Assembly: GCA_017163975.1 (NCBI GenBank)
Contig: JAFFSR010000299.1
Coordinates: 1,599,501-1,663,500 of the forward strand
Reading direction: 5' to 3'
DNA length: 64,000 nt
From: Anastatus disparis
Lineage: Eukaryota; Arthropoda; Insecta; Hymenoptera; Eupelmidae
Shown: positions 11,969 to 23,064 of the stretch, one piece after another
How positions within the stretch are numbered: position 1 is the stretch's first letter
Layout: each line of letters opens with the position of its first letter
Program-made: the position numbers and the translations under genes
Notes under the pieces: model-generated
Databases searched by the model: none
Told to the model about the DNA's origin: nothing
The model's input: only the letters and a program-made list of their open reading frames with translations

Positions 11969-12243
11969 TTTTACCACCAGTGGGATCGTACAAGAATGAG
12001 GTGGCACCAGTTCAATCAAAATGATCACCAGGATCAACAAATTAATAAGCGTTAGTATATCATATTTTTTATAATCATATATAATAAAATAGTTTGAAAA
12101 TTTATTCAGAAAGCATGGACTATGATGGTGATTTATCATCATATTTACAAGAATCACAGCCTATACAAATAGGTGGTGGGGGCGATGGTGATAGAGGTAA
12201 TTAACATGAGGGTAACGAAAATAATGGAGAAATTCTGCAAGCC

Positions 12244-15200
12244 ATGAATGTAGAAAAAGAAAAAGAAGAAGAACCGAAACGAGAAGTTGAAGAAGCAAAT
12301 GATAATGATGATATTTATACTATAAGACCCTCTGGAGAAAGATTCACTATAAATGAAGATTTTAAACGCCACGTTGTTAGATATAAAATAAATGGTAGAC
12401 AATTAAACTTAAAAATAAATGCACCCCCAGAAAACATAAATCCTATCGTTTGGTTAGGAATGGCGATCCGTGATATTCATGAATATATTATTTCATTAGC
12501 ATGTGTAAATGACAGGATAGGAGTAAGTATACAAAGTACGAATTTTGCACATGGGTCTAGTGATTTATCATTTCGCCCCTTAATAACTTCAACTACAATA
12601 ATTTATGGGAATTAATTAGTGGATTGACCCAAAGTAACGAAGATTTTCATATAGATGAAAGTTTTATTGTAGCTATCTTGTTTGTAAATGTACCAACTGG
12701 TGAAGGTTGTCGTGGAAGACAAGAGATGTCTGTTAATATATTAAATCAAAAATTAATTGTTTTAATTCCAAATGATGATAATATGTGTCTTCCAAGAGCT
12801 TTGGCTGTTGGTAAGGCTTTCGTTGAATAAAAAAAATCTGTAAGCGGGGAAACGTGAAACTTGGAATCATATTCGCGATCATAGACAGGCTTTCCAGCGA
12901 GATCGCGCGTGTGATCTTATAAATAAAACCAATATAATAATTCCAGCTACAGGATGCGAAGTACCGGAAATTAAAATGTTTCAAAATTATTATGCGGGAC
13001 GGGGTATAGCAGTTGTAGTATACCATACTTCGTCTTTTGAAAATGAAGATCCTACGTTTTTTAACGGTCGTTGACAGATACGCAATTATAGATATGCAAT
13101 TGTCGGGTGTAATAAATCTTTTATATGATAATGTAATATATAATTATAATACTATTTTAAATTTGATAGGTGCTTCGCGTCATAGATTTTTTGCGACTAT
13201 TGTAATAAATCTTATCGATATATCAACGAACATAATTGTTCTGCGTGTTGTTCAGCGTGTTTTGTAAAACCACCATGCGCGTCTGAGAATGTAAATGTGA
13301 TATTGTGTAATCAATGCAATCGAAAATTTCATGGTCAAAATTGTTATGATAATCATGAAAAGAATGGTACATACAAGAAAAATAACAAAAATATTTGTGA
13401 GGTTTTGAAAATTTGTAACACGTGTAACAAACGTTATAATATATACAGACCTAAGCACAAATATGGAATAAATTGGTGCAATGCATGTCGTGAAAATCAT
13501 AATATTAACGAATCATGCTACATTCAATCTATACGATCAAAGCAAAACTCTTCATCTAATGCCAGTGCAACAGTAAAAAAGATGAATTTATTCATTTTCT
13601 ATGACTTTGAAACTCGTCAAGATTCGCCGTATCTCGATCATCCTACTATTAAAATACACATGCTAAATCTCTGCGTCGTACAACAAGCTTGCAACGATTG
13701 TATAGTATTACAGAGTATCGATAACCTTTGTACAACATGTGGTATTCGTGATTATGTATTCCGTGATAATCCGGTCAAAGCTTTACTGGATTTGACGATA
13801 CGTTAAGAATCTCAATTCGAACAAATCATTTGTATAGCACATAATTCAAAGGGGTTTGATGCTCAATTTATTCTCAAAGAAATTGTGGAGAAAACAAGAC
13901 AAAGTCCCACAATAATATTGAATGATCAAAATATCATAATGTTACAGTGCAGACGTACAAAATTTATTGACAGCTCGAATTATTTCCAAATGAAATTGAG
14001 CGCTCTTTCAGAAACTTTTGCACTACCACCATGTAGTGAAAAAGATTATTTTCCGCACTTTTTCATTACTTTAGATAGTTAAAATTATATTGGCCCCTTA
14101 CCGGATGCACAGTATTACTCACCGGATTCCATGTCAACTAACGAGCGAGAAAGTTTTATTAAATGGTACAACGAAAATCGAGATACGTATGAATTTGATT
14201 TTTAACGTGAAATAGTAGAATATTGCAGAATAGATGTTGAAATTTTAAGGCTCGCTTGTACAGCATTTCGTTAAATATTTATGTGATGTGGAGATAAATG
14301 TCCGTTTACAGAAACCACTACTATAGCCTCAGCATGTTCTGTGGTTTTGAGGAAAAAGTTTTTACGTTAAAATACAATAGGTATAATTCCTACAGCTGGT
14401 TTGGCAGATAGACATTCGCAAAAAGCCTTACAATGGTTGGTTCAATGCGAACGAGATCTTGGAAAATTCATCATTCATGCTGGAAGGGCGCGAGAATTTG
14501 TGCTACCTGAAAAATTCATCGTAGATGGTTTCTTACCACCATGTGAGCCTTCAACATCAGAAACAAAAAGTATTGTATTTTAATTCCAAAGTTATTATAC
14601 GCATGGTTGCCCTAAATGTTTTACTAAAAATCGTGACAAATTAATGGCTTATGGGCGATCTTTCAACGAGGTTTACGATGCTACCCGTCAAAAAATTGAA
14701 AAAATGAAGTTTTACGAATACGAGATACGTGAAATGCGGGAATGCGCTTTTGGAAAAATGGAGGCTGAAAATTTTGAAATAAAGCATTACGTCGGCGGTA
14801 AAACAGAAAATATAGTTATGCAATATAATATTACCAACGGTGAGAAGATTGAGTATACAGATATATGTTCCCTTTATTCTTATGTTTGTAAGAGAGGTCA
14901 ATTTCCTATTGGACATCCTCGGATTTTGGTTGGTCGAGAATGCGACGAACTTACAAATAGTGATAATAATAATTTATTAGGTGTTGAAGGTTTGGTCAAG
15001 TGTAAAGTCCTACCTCCTCGAGATTTTTACTTACCTTTATTACCGGGTAAAATGCACGGTCATTTGCTCTTTGCACTTTGTCGTTCTTGTTGCGAGGAAA
15101 AACGCCGACGCGATTGCAAGCACGAAAATATAAATGACCGAGAATTCAGTGGAAAATGGGTAGTCGATGAATTACGGAAAACTGTTCAATTTGGGTACAA

Positions 15201-16067
15201 AATCACGGAAATTTTCACAATTCGGCATTACAAAATGACACGTTACGATCAAAGTTCGGGTACTGGAGGACTTTTTGCAGAATATGTCAATAAATTTTTA
15301 AAAATCAAACAAGAAGCGAGTGGATGGCCAGCGTGGTGTAAGGATGAAGAGACAAAAACTGCGTGTATAAATCAATATGAAATAGACGAGGGTATACTGC
15401 TGAATGAAGAGAAAATTGAAAAAAATGCTTGACTACGTGCAGTAGCTAAATTATGTTTGAATTTATTTTGCGAAAAGTTTGGTCAAAGAAGTAATTTGAA
15501 ACAAACAGAGACTGTAAAGTCACGCGAGGAGCTCTTAAAATTATTAACATGTCTGGAAAAAGAGGTCTTCGAGATTTTACCCGTAAATATTGAAATTTTA
15601 TACGTTAACTCGCAGTACATAGAAGAAGCTGTAGTGCCAGCAGGTCATACAAGTGATGTTATCGCTGCTTATACAACGGCTCAAGCTCGATTAAAGCTGT
15701 ATGAGCATTTAGAAAAATTAGGTACACGAGTACTTTATTACGATATCGATTCTTGTATATTTACATCTCGTGAAGCAGATATAAACAAATATAATCTTTT
15801 TATAGGTACAAAACTCGGTGAATTGACGGATGAGCTTAGTTCTTACGGTGATAACTCTTATATCGAAAGTTTTATATTAGGAGGTCCAAAATTTTATGCT
15901 TACCATGTCATTTTACCCGACAGTGAGAGAGTTAAATGTTGTAAAGTCAAAGGAATGGCGTTAAATTTCTCAAACGGGTGTAAAATTGATTTCGCAAGTA
16001 TACAAAATTTTATTGACGATGTGTTTAAATTAAATGATAACGTAAATAATAATAATGATGATGATGC

Positions 16068-16110
<43 letters not shown>

Positions 16111-16300
16111 ATGAGAGTGACGATGATGAGTATATTCGTATGAATCTACTTTGTAAATAAATAAAACTTCGATTTAGCGCAATCAGACGAACTAGATCGC
16201 ATAAAGTTGTAACGAAAACAGGAATAAAAACTCACTGTGTTGTATTAAAAAGCGTCGTTATGTAACTGAATAATTTTTGTTACCTTTGGGTTACAAAAAA
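12244..16300 (+). pseudogene. Protein-primed DNA polymerase B (Maverick polB), broken
   Basis: Fragments in several frames follow the order of a Maverick family-B polymerase, which would copy the element by protein priming. A leader (IRPSGERFTINEDF) begins near 12244, and NDDNMCLPRALAVGKAF lies at about 12771-12824. A cysteine-rich segment follows at 13297-13530. Exonuclease motifs are IFYDFET (about 13594), AHNSKGFDAQF (about 13837) and YCRIDVEIL (14221). Polymerase motif A is YTDICSLYSYV (about 14853; the usual proline after SLY is S). Motif B is degraded (KLCLNLFCEKFGQ, about 15448). Motif C is YYDIDS (15736). The last well-preserved piece is about 14644-16040. A GAT expansion interrupts the C-terminus, and the tail resumes at about 16160-16296 (RRTRSHKVVTKTG). 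More than eight stops or frameshifts exclude function. Confidence 0.88.
16057..16110 (+). repeat. (GAT)n microsatellite inside polB
   Basis: About 17 near-perfect GAT triplets, one altered to GCT, encode a run of aspartates. It sits between conserved C-terminal polymerase segments, so it is a post-insertion microsatellite expansion and not part of the ancestral protein. Confidence 0.9.
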
Positions 16301-16589
16301 ATTCAATAAAATAAATTAAGCTGAAAAATGGTTTTATCTTGATTTTATCTCTCTATTCCTATTCCTACAGCTATTGATTAAAAAAGTAACATTAACCTCT
16401 TATACATAAAAATACCAATTGACCTCGAATACGACTTATTTATGTTTGGTAATTACAACACGCGCGTGTGCTAAATTAGCTAATATTTACGCGTGTCTCG
16501 ACCGCACTGCGCCGCCGCCGCCACCGACCACCCGTGTTAAATATATCAAGCTTAGGTGTGAAGCAGACAGTATTAACGGAAGTTGCAAG

Positions 16590-17201
16590 ATGGATACACG
16601 GATTAAACATCCATTTACATGTATCGTCAGTGGACCTACGGGTTGTGGTAAAACAGTATTAATTAAACGATTTTTCGCGAACTTATCAAATGTTTGCAAT
16701 GTAGCATTTGATAGGATTTTATTTTATTACGCAGAGTGGCAAGAAACTTATCAAAACGAAATAAAAACACCATCTTACCAGCCTATAGAATTTCGGGAAG
16801 GATTGCCCCAACCCTCGAACTATTCTAACGAAAATAAAAAGAAAAAATTAATAATTATAGACTACTTGATGCGCAAATCTTTCAACAATATTATTCTGAA
16901 TTTGTTTGCAAAAGGTAGTCATCATAAAAATATTAGCGTTATTTTCATCACTCAAAATCTTTTTCACAAAAGTACTGGTCAAAGAGATATTTCATTAAAT
17001 GCTAATTATATCGTTAATTTTAAAAATCCACGAGATCTAGCTCAAATTCAATATTTTGCACGACAAGTTTACCCTGAAGATCCGAAATTTTTGCAAGAAG
17101 CCTATTATTTAGATAGCACACATGTGCCACACAGCTATCTTTTCTTGGATTTGAAACAGAGTATAAAAGAAGAATACCGATTTCGTCTGATAAAAATTTA
17201 A
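16590..17201 (+). CDS. Maverick packaging ATPase (FtsK/HerA, A32-like), apparently intact ORF
   Basis: An uninterrupted 203-codon frame encodes a genome-packaging-type P-loop ATPase. Walker A is GPTGCGKTVLIKRF about 13 residues from the start. Walker B is KKLIIIDYLM (the usual second acidic residue is replaced by Y). A sensor-like VIFITQNLF follows, and the family-typical RDISLNANYIVNFKNPRD and ARQVYPEDPKF lie downstream. I chose the ATG at 16590 because MDTRIKHPFTC matches the usual start of these proteins; the frame stays open upstream to 16419 but reads unlike protein. It would act with the capsid proteins to load element DNA, but no capsid genes remain here. It is the only Maverick gene in the window without a stop. 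The Walker B change suggests decay or relaxed constraint. Confidence 0.85.
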   Translation: MDTRIKHPFTCIVSGPTGCGKTVLIKRFFANLSNVCNVAFDRILFYYAEWQETYQNEIKTPSYQPIEFREGLPQPSNYSNENKKKKLIIIDYLMRKSFNNIILNLFAKGSHHKNISVIFITQNLFHKSTGQRDISLNANYIVNFKNPRDLAQIQYFARQVYPEDPKFLQEAYYLDSTHVPHSYLFLDLKQSIKEEYRFRLIKI

Positions 17202-17217
17202 TCAAGTGTATATATGA

Positions 17218-17458
17218 ATGTGCCCTAAACGTGTTACACGGTACCGTAAAATTAAAAAATATACAAAAAGAACGACTAAAAAAATACAAACATGTAGTGC
17301 GAAAACTAGTAACGAGAAAAGATAGGAAGAGAAACAATTGTAAGACTAGTACTAATTAGCATCAGAAAAAACGTGTAATTATTCAAAACGGAGGAAGTTT
17401 TTTACCGCTGCTATTGGCACCAATCTTAGGCACCTTGGTATCAAAAATATTTGGTTAA
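17218..17458 (+). pseudogene. Small basic/hydrophobic Maverick core-like protein
   Basis: The ATG at 17218 starts a lysine/arginine-rich stretch (MCPKRVTRYRKIKKYTKR). After frameshift and stops, a second frame (17360-17458) ends with a glycine-rich hydrophobic tail, GGSFLPLLLAPILGTLV. Mavericks and adintoviruses encode a short protein of exactly this design (basic N-terminus, membrane-active-looking tail), compared by others with adenovirus pX/pVI. It lies directly after the ATPase. Broken; identification rests on the tail and the position. Confidence 0.6.
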
Positions 17459-17484
17459 ATTAACTTCTTAACGTGATCAAGCGC

Positions 17485-18212
17485 ATGCGCAGAATGGTCG
17501 TAATACCCGAAGATGAATACGAAAGAGGTTTACGTTGAACGAAACAAAAGCACGAAAATTCTGAAATAGAGCACACTGTCCAAACCTAGGGTGACAACTT
17601 GTCACGTTTAGATGCCGAGTTGCACGATATCCTTTTTTCTAAAAATATTACAGATGAACGCGAAAAATATCAAAAATAGATGCAAATCCTCCAAAAAAAT
17701 CTTCATTTCAAAGATATAGAACGACACGAAAATGCAAATGATACGGAACATGAAGCCAAGGAGACGGAAGCAACGCTAGCAACGCCACTTACGGATAAAA
17801 TTATTCTCGAAAATGTTCTAAAGAGTTATAAGAGGGGTGCACGTCTGTAACTTAACCATTGGAAAAAAACGCTGTAGGAAACCTCATGAAATGGGATAAT
17901 ACAGGACAAGTTACAGTAGAGGGCAGTGTTATTCCAAATTCAAATATAGAATTAGTTAACGACATTGTACGAAGAAAAAAGACAGATTCCGTTCCTGACC
18001 CTCCTGGTACAACACAAATTACAAGATTTTTATCCTTATCAGAAACACCAGCAAAACTCATTGGTAATACAGATATATTACATCCCTATAAATTATTACA
18101 ACCAAATAAACCATATAATAGAAATCGCAAGCGGAAAAATTCAACTTTACAAAAACAACGACTTAGAAGATTTGGAAAAAGTATTACAGTCTTAATACGA
18201 ATCCAATACTAG
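17485..18212 (+). pseudogene. Conserved Maverick protein of unknown function
   Basis: It begins MRRMVVIPEDEYERGLR at 17485, then a charged region with several stops. The best-preserved block is at about 17859-18080, MKWDNTGQVTVEGSVIPNSN followed by IELVNDIVRRKK. The W-(N/D)-x-x-G-x-(V/I) and P-x-S-N-I-x-x-L-x-N-D motif pair recurs in a protein located between ATPase and capsid genes of animal Mavericks. Its role (possibly a minor structural protein) is not established here. Two frames overlap at the 3' end (17965-18195 and 17859-18212), which fits a frameshift. Confidence 0.55.
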
Positions 18213-18272
18213 TAGAAATAAAAATAAAAAAGGTTTAACTAAGGAAAAGTGAAAAAGTTTCAGCTTCTAAAA

Positions 18273-18705
18273 AATGTCTTTAAAAAACATATATTATGAT
18301 ACTTCGCACGAGGCTGGTTTTGCTGGTGCGTGTAATTTAATTCCTGTAAATGTTGCGCGAAAAAAATGCGAAAAGATTAAGATTTACGAATGGTTGAGTA
18401 ATCAAGACGTTTATACGCTGCACAAACCTATTCGTTGAAGGTTCCCAAGATTGAGATATAATGTAACAAATATTGATGATTGTTGGGAAATAGACTTATG
18501 CGATATGCAATCTTTCAAAGAATATATACATACGTTTTGCAGTAAGTTTTCAAGAGATTCCAAAAAGAACGATAATTTAGTTATAAAATTTTATAATAAA
18601 CAATTAAAGAATGAAATTTAGCGTAAAAAATTTGTAAAAGCTTTTAGTAATGAACGTTTATTAGGTTTTGGCTTTTGTAATCAAACATGTACTTCGAAAA
18701 TATAA
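18273..18705 (+). pseudogene. Maverick retroviral-type integrase (rve), internally deleted
   Basis: The frame starting at 18273 encodes the N-terminal integrase region (KIYEWLSNQDVYTLHKPIR, a stop, then FPRLRYNVTNIDDCWEIDL). The first catalytic aspartate is in WEIDLCDMQSF. The following segment jumps to NLVIKFYNKQLK, which resembles the sequence around the second catalytic aspartate of these integrases with that aspartate lost. About 50-60 residues between the two are missing. Stops occur at about 18436 and 18619. It would have inserted the element with a short target duplication. The domain order and the HKP-x-R-x-x-FPR motif make the family call firm. Confidence 0.78.
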
Positions 18706-18869
18706 TATTAAATCTATTATTGTAACATGAAATTTATATTTAAGAAATATTAATCAAATGTACAATTTTCTTCGTAATAATTATTCACCTACATCTTATC
18801 TCTTCCACATTAGTATTATTATTTTAAATTATTTAACTTATTATTTAACAGAGAGAATACCCATATGGA

Positions 18870-19230
18870 AGTAATTTTTGTGAATAAGTGTGAATAATAG
18901 TAAATAACAGTAAATTAGTGTTAAAAAGTGTAGTAATTGAGACATATATAGCAGTTATTTACAGTTATTTACACTTATTTATAGTTTTATATTAATATTT
19001 ACAGTTATTCTCATTTATTAATATTTATTCGCATACGCAAAAATTTTAAAATTTGTGAAAAACTGTAATTCGTAATTATTTACTGTTATTTACTATTAAT
19101 TACACTTATTTACAGTAATCTTCTGTTATTTACACTAATTTACTGTTATTTACAGTTACTTACTTTTATTTTCAGTAATTTGCGGCAATTACCAGTTATT
19201 TACAATTATTAAGTTTTATTTTAACATTTC
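18870..19230. repeat. Degenerate TTACAGTTATTTACAC repeats in inverted arrangement
   Basis: The left part (about 18880-18935) uses GTAAATAACAGTAAATTAGTG. The right part (18950-19205) uses the complementary motif TTATTTACAGTTATTTACAC many times. The result is an imperfect foldback made of short repeats. No gene. The rest of 18706-19690 is plain AT-rich sequence in which nothing was recognised. Confidence 0.6.
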
Positions 19231-19689
19231 CAAAAATTTTATAATTTAAAAAAAATTTATTATTATTTGCTATTACATACAATAATTTACTATTATTGAC
19301 CGCTTTTAACATTTTTTTAAGGTACGAATACGAAAACATCGAGGCGCTCCTCTTATACTTTGAATTAGAGTTTTTCAAAATTTTAAAATTGAATCCTATT
19401 AAAATAAAACAAAATATTAAAAAAATACAAATTGATATTTAAAGTTTTTTATTTTATCTTTAATTTAGAAAAAGTTTTATTACATTCCGTTCACTCGATC
19501 ACGAGAAAACGTAATTTAAAATTTTAAAGTATCATATTCGCGTGAAAAATTCTTCTCCGTTTCCAGTCCTTCAATTTTTGTTTCCAGCCTATGACGTCAC
19601 ACTTTTGTATTATAGGAAAGCTATGAGCTCCTCTTTTGTCTGCTGGCGACATAGTATAGTATATAGTAGTACAGTGTGTTCGTATGTCT

Positions 19690-20306
19690 GCTGGCTATAT
19701 ATATATTATATATATTAGTTATGTATATATTAGTTATATATGTTCTTTGGCCGTATTCAGGTGGAATATGAATCGAGGACAATGTTTGTCGCTTGAGCTG
19801 AAATTGCCGAGGGCGCACGAAGCGCGCCCGAGGTAGATTTCTGCTCAAGCGGCAAACATTGTTCGAGATTCAGATTCCACCTGAATAAACGGCCAAAGGA
19901 CATAGATGATTTTATGTCTGAAGTAGGCCGTATGAGGAACTATAACTTATTAGTTGAAAATATTAATCTTTTTTTCAATACTTTTAAAATAAAATTTTAG
20001 TTCTATTGATTTTTTCTTTTGTTTCTTAGATTGACATTTTGTAATGAGTATAGCTGCTGTCGAAGCGCGAGTCATTTTTTTTTCACTAACCTACGTTCAA
20101 TATGATTGCTCTTTGACATATTGAACGAGACATAGTAGGATCGGTGATGCCATATTGATTTCTCCTGAGACATATTGAGTCTCAATATGTCGCAGGAAGA
20201 CATATTAATCTTGCAAAAAGTCGAGGAGTGCGTCTGAGACATATGGGATGCCAATACAAATTTAGCATGCTCTTTACATACTGACACGAATACGGCCTAC
20301 GAAGAC

Positions 20307-20369
<63 letters not shown>
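19690..20369. mobile_element. Hairpin-bearing repeat, copy 1
   Basis: The unit starts with TATATATTAGTTATATA and is followed by a 155-bp hairpin (19745-19899). Then comes a body bounded by inverted ends TTTATGTCTGAAGTAGGCCGTAT (19911) and ATACGGCCTACGAAGACATAAA (to about 20311), and an (AT)n tract (20312-20369). The second copy is at 31040-35180. Inside the body, ATGCCnATACAAATTTAG is shared with the second copy. No coding capacity. The family is not recognised. Confidence 0.65.
19745..19899. repeat. Long hairpin with CGCTTGAG...CTCAAGCG core
   Basis: The arms TTTGGCCGTATTCAGGTGGA and TCCACCTGAATAAACGGCCAAA pair over about 70 bases. The centre contains CGCTTGAGC, a GC-rich inner stem around GCGCACGAAGCGC and GCTCAAGCG. 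The central motif recurs at 31110-31165, but the outer arms there are different. Confidence 0.85.
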
Positions 20370-20372
<3 letters not shown>

Positions 20373-20420
20373 ATAATAAAATAAAATTTTCTATATAGTA
20401 AAAATTATGAATAGGTTATA

Positions 20421-21950
20421 ATGATTAGTAAAAGTATAGGTTATCCAACTGACAAATTTTCTAGAATAGAGTTGATACTTTCTTCATGTCAACCAGTAGA
20501 AGAAAATTATCCATTTCTTTCGAAAGGTAGACTTGCAACAAGATACGCAAATTATGTATTAACCAAAGATGAATATGCTGAAGTGAGTTCAAGATCACAA
20601 ATGTTTGGTTTGGATTGTGAAATGTGTAAGGCAACTACAGGTTTATTAGAACTCACAAGAATTTAAATAGTTGATGAAAAATTAAATATTATATATTATG
20701 ACACTCTTGTAAAACTAGATAATAGAATTGTTGATTATCTCACTTGTGGTAGTGTTAGTACAGTAAAAATGTTTGAAGATGTAACAACAAAATTAAATCA
20801 TGTACAAAGATTATTATAGAGACTAATTGCATCTAGAAAATTCAAAGTTTTAGAAATATTTTGACCTTGTAATGAGCCTCAAAATTTAAATAATCCTATC
20901 AAGAAAGATTATTTAAAACTATTACCAAAAAAGAAGGCAGTTAAAATTTTAGCATCTAGTCCAATTCAAGAAAAAAAAATAGCAAACATGAAACCAATAG
21001 TGAATCTTATTTGGATGATTGGAGTACATTGCCTATAAAAAGAGGAAGAAAAAAGTTATTGGAGGAATATGATGATAATATAATTAACTTTAAAAAGTCT
21101 CAGCCAAAATTAAAATCTGATTCATCATTGAGTTCTATTCACTCTAATGAAAGCATCAAAGAAACATTTAGTAAAAATAGCAGAAAATCAACTCCAAATT
21201 ATTCTTTGTTGTTTAATAAATTAAAAAATGTTGGTGAAAATAAATTAAATACGTCTTTAGATTCAGATGATGCATCAGCAGGTAGTAAAAGTTTATCAGT
21301 TTCTAAATTATCCACTCGTTCTATTAATATTTTTAACAAAAAATTTAAAACTGTATCTTCTCGAAACCTGTATCCACTCGATATTTCATCAAATTGACTG
21401 AAATAAATAATGAAATAGTAAATTCAAACAAAGAAGAAATGGTAAATTTTATATCTACAAAAAAAGAAACACATGTTTCAAGTTCAGGCACTGGTTTGCT
21501 GATGAATGCACTTAATAAGTACGAGAAAAATCATAAGACAGCGGATACAAGAGATAAATGTAAGGAAGATCAGCAACTTGTCAATTCAACAAAAGATGAT
21601 AGCCTGAGAACTGCTGAATACCTCAATATTATGTGTTTAGCTATAATTACAGTTAATAAAAAAAAGTTTGCATGTAAAAAACTTTTTTTTTTATTTCAGG
21701 TATGTGTTAATTAAAAGGTGAAGAAGTTTAAAATTTAGTAGGACACATTTTAGGAGTTAATAATGGAATGAGAAAACTCAAAGCTTATCTTTGTAAACTC
21801 TAAAAGCTTATGTTGGCTTTACAACTAAAATTTCAACCAACACCTGATGGAGATTTTGATAAAATATATTCCATGTATGTGCAAATTGCTGCTAATATTC
21901 TGTGGTATGTTGGAAACCAAATGCAACATCGTCGCATGGATCAAGAATTA
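20421..21950 (+). pseudogene. REXO5/REX1-type RNA exonuclease-like pseudogene with unrelated C-terminal part
   Basis: The frame at 20421 reads to MFGLDCEMCKATTGLLELTR, the Exo I motif of the DEDDh RNA exonuclease family (REXO/NEF-sp type). The next frame segment continues with the expected strand after a stop (VDEKLNIIYYDTLVKLDNRIVDYL, read here in two parts). A lysine/serine-rich low-complexity part follows (21011-21397, 21394-21690). Another well-conserved-looking block is at 21810-21950 (MLALQLKFQPTPDGDFDKIY, then YVQIAANILWYVGNQMQ), which I do not recognise. Later exonuclease motifs are missing. A TTTTTTTTTATTTCAG tract at about 21686-21701 looks like a retained intron acceptor, so this is more likely a decayed genomic copy than a retrocopy. 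It ends at a MITE insertion. Stops at 20664, 20818 and elsewhere. Confidence 0.6.
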
Positions 21951-21951
21951 A

Positions 21952-22330
21952 GAGGAGGCCGTATAGCTCTATCCTTGTCTAATCTAAATTTTTGTTATTA
22001 TTAATAAATTGAATATTGTTATACAAAAGTAAGGGCATAGCCCAATAGATTTTAGGACGAGCAAACGATCCTATTCTATGAAAAAGTACAAAATTTTCAT
22101 TAGTTTTCGAGTGAGTTCTGAAACAGAAAAACAGTTATCAAGTTTAATCGTTTTTCCGTTTCAGACCTCACTTAAAAACTAATAAAAATTTTATATTTTT
22201 TCATAGAATAGGATCGTTTGCTTGTCCTGAAATCTATTGGGCTACGCCCTTACTTTTGTATAACAATATTTAATTTATTAGTAATAACGAAAATTTAGAT
22301 TAGACAAGGACAGAGCAATACGGCCGCCTC
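21952..22330. mobile_element. TTAA-flanked palindromic MITE, related subfamily
   Basis: The TIR GAGGAGGCCGTATAGCTC resembles the family TIR GAGGAGGTCACGTATCTC, and both ends are flanked by TTAA. The interior arms (GGGCATAGCCCAATAGATTT, ATAGAATAGGATCGTTTGC) are inverted repeats for almost the full 379 bp. It is inserted in, and interrupts, the exonuclease-like pseudogene. Confidence 0.75.
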
Positions 22331-22526
22331 TTAAGGTACATTCTGTTTAAACCTTATTTAACATAGAAGCGACATAATTGTGATATATGAATAAGGAATA
22401 CCTCTTGTGGTATGCATTTGGGAATTGTTGTTGAGCACTTAGTCTTTGCTAGTAATTTATTAAAACTGGAAATGTTACAGAAATAACCTACATCTGTAAA
22501 AAATGAGTTTATCTGATCTCAAGAAG
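22331..22526. other. Unassigned spacer
   Basis: Possibly the 3' remainder of the pseudogene interrupted by the MITE. No further conserved coding seen. Confidence 0.35.
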
Positions 22527-22531
22527 GTAAT

Positions 22532-22848
22532 TGTTGGATGTAATAATGTTTGTGTGCACAGCATCTCCAAATCCAATTACAAATAATGTAAACTTTATTT
22601 ATTAAAAACTTAATGTTGTTGAATAAAATATTATACAAAAAGGTGAACTGTGTATACAGTATAAAAAGGTAATATCTTGAGGCCAAAACCGTGAGCACAG
22701 AGCGCCGTTCAGAGAAGGAATAAGATAGGGACCACAAAGTCGAGTCGCAACTTGTAGACTAAACCGGTAGACAGAGAGAGACGGGCTGTGCATAGCATTA
22801 CTGAGCGGCGCTCCCATGAGCCCTTGCGGCTAATTGCTATCTTCAACA
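22532..22848 (-). mobile_element. Ty1/copia 3' LTR
   Basis: On the minus strand the sequence starts TGTTGAAGATAGC and ends CATCCAACA, the TG...CA ends usual for copia LTRs, 317 bp long. It follows a purine-rich tract immediately upstream (GGAGGGAGGGAG, 22849-22860) and contains an AATAAATAAA poly(A)-type signal near 22595. It lies about 220 bp downstream of a copia RNase H reading frame in the same orientation. The flank after the LTR is ATTAC (minus strand). Confidence 0.8.
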
Positions 22849-22860
22849 CTCCCTCCCTCC
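22849..22860 (-). promoter_or_regulatory. Polypurine tract of the copia element
   Basis: GGAGGGAGGGAG on the minus strand directly precedes the LTR start TGTTGAA. This is the plus-strand primer site in LTR retrotransposons. Confidence 0.75.
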
Positions 22861-23064
22861 AACAATTCCATCTGCTTTCTTGGTTTCTCCAATTTACGCT
22901 CTGTATTACTATCTGAAAAATAAGGACTATACTTCTTGAATTTGTGGATGTGTATCTATCCACCTACGTGCATAGTATTCTGTATTCGTGAACTTCATCG
23001 ATAGACTAAGTTACTTAGTTTATGATTTGTGTATCATCTGAATAACACTTTGAACATTCTGTTT

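Larger units (their letters stand above)
11300..18705 (+). mobile_element. Decayed Maverick/Polinton element
   Basis: Co-oriented remnants of polymerase B, packaging ATPase, a small hydrophobic core-like protein, a conserved Maverick protein and a retroviral-type integrase form the signature gene set of Mavericks (also called Polintons; adintoviruses are relatives). Major capsid and adenovirus-type protease genes were not recognised, and the integrase follows the conserved protein almost directly, so a deletion removed the capsid block. No terminal inverted repeat or target duplication could be placed. Intact relatives are about 15-20 kb, so this is roughly half-length. These elements are self-synthesising virus-like transposons. 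Confidence 0.85.

Noticed and set aside
12154..12402. Minus-strand hydrophobic frames across the Maverick genes (also at 11660-12157, 12733-13026, 13252-13500, 17020-17337)
   Set aside because: Shadows of the plus-strand Maverick genes.
10956..19230. Maverick terminal inverted repeats
   Set aside because: Looked for at both sides of the gene block; no matching pair of 100 bases or more could be found by eye.
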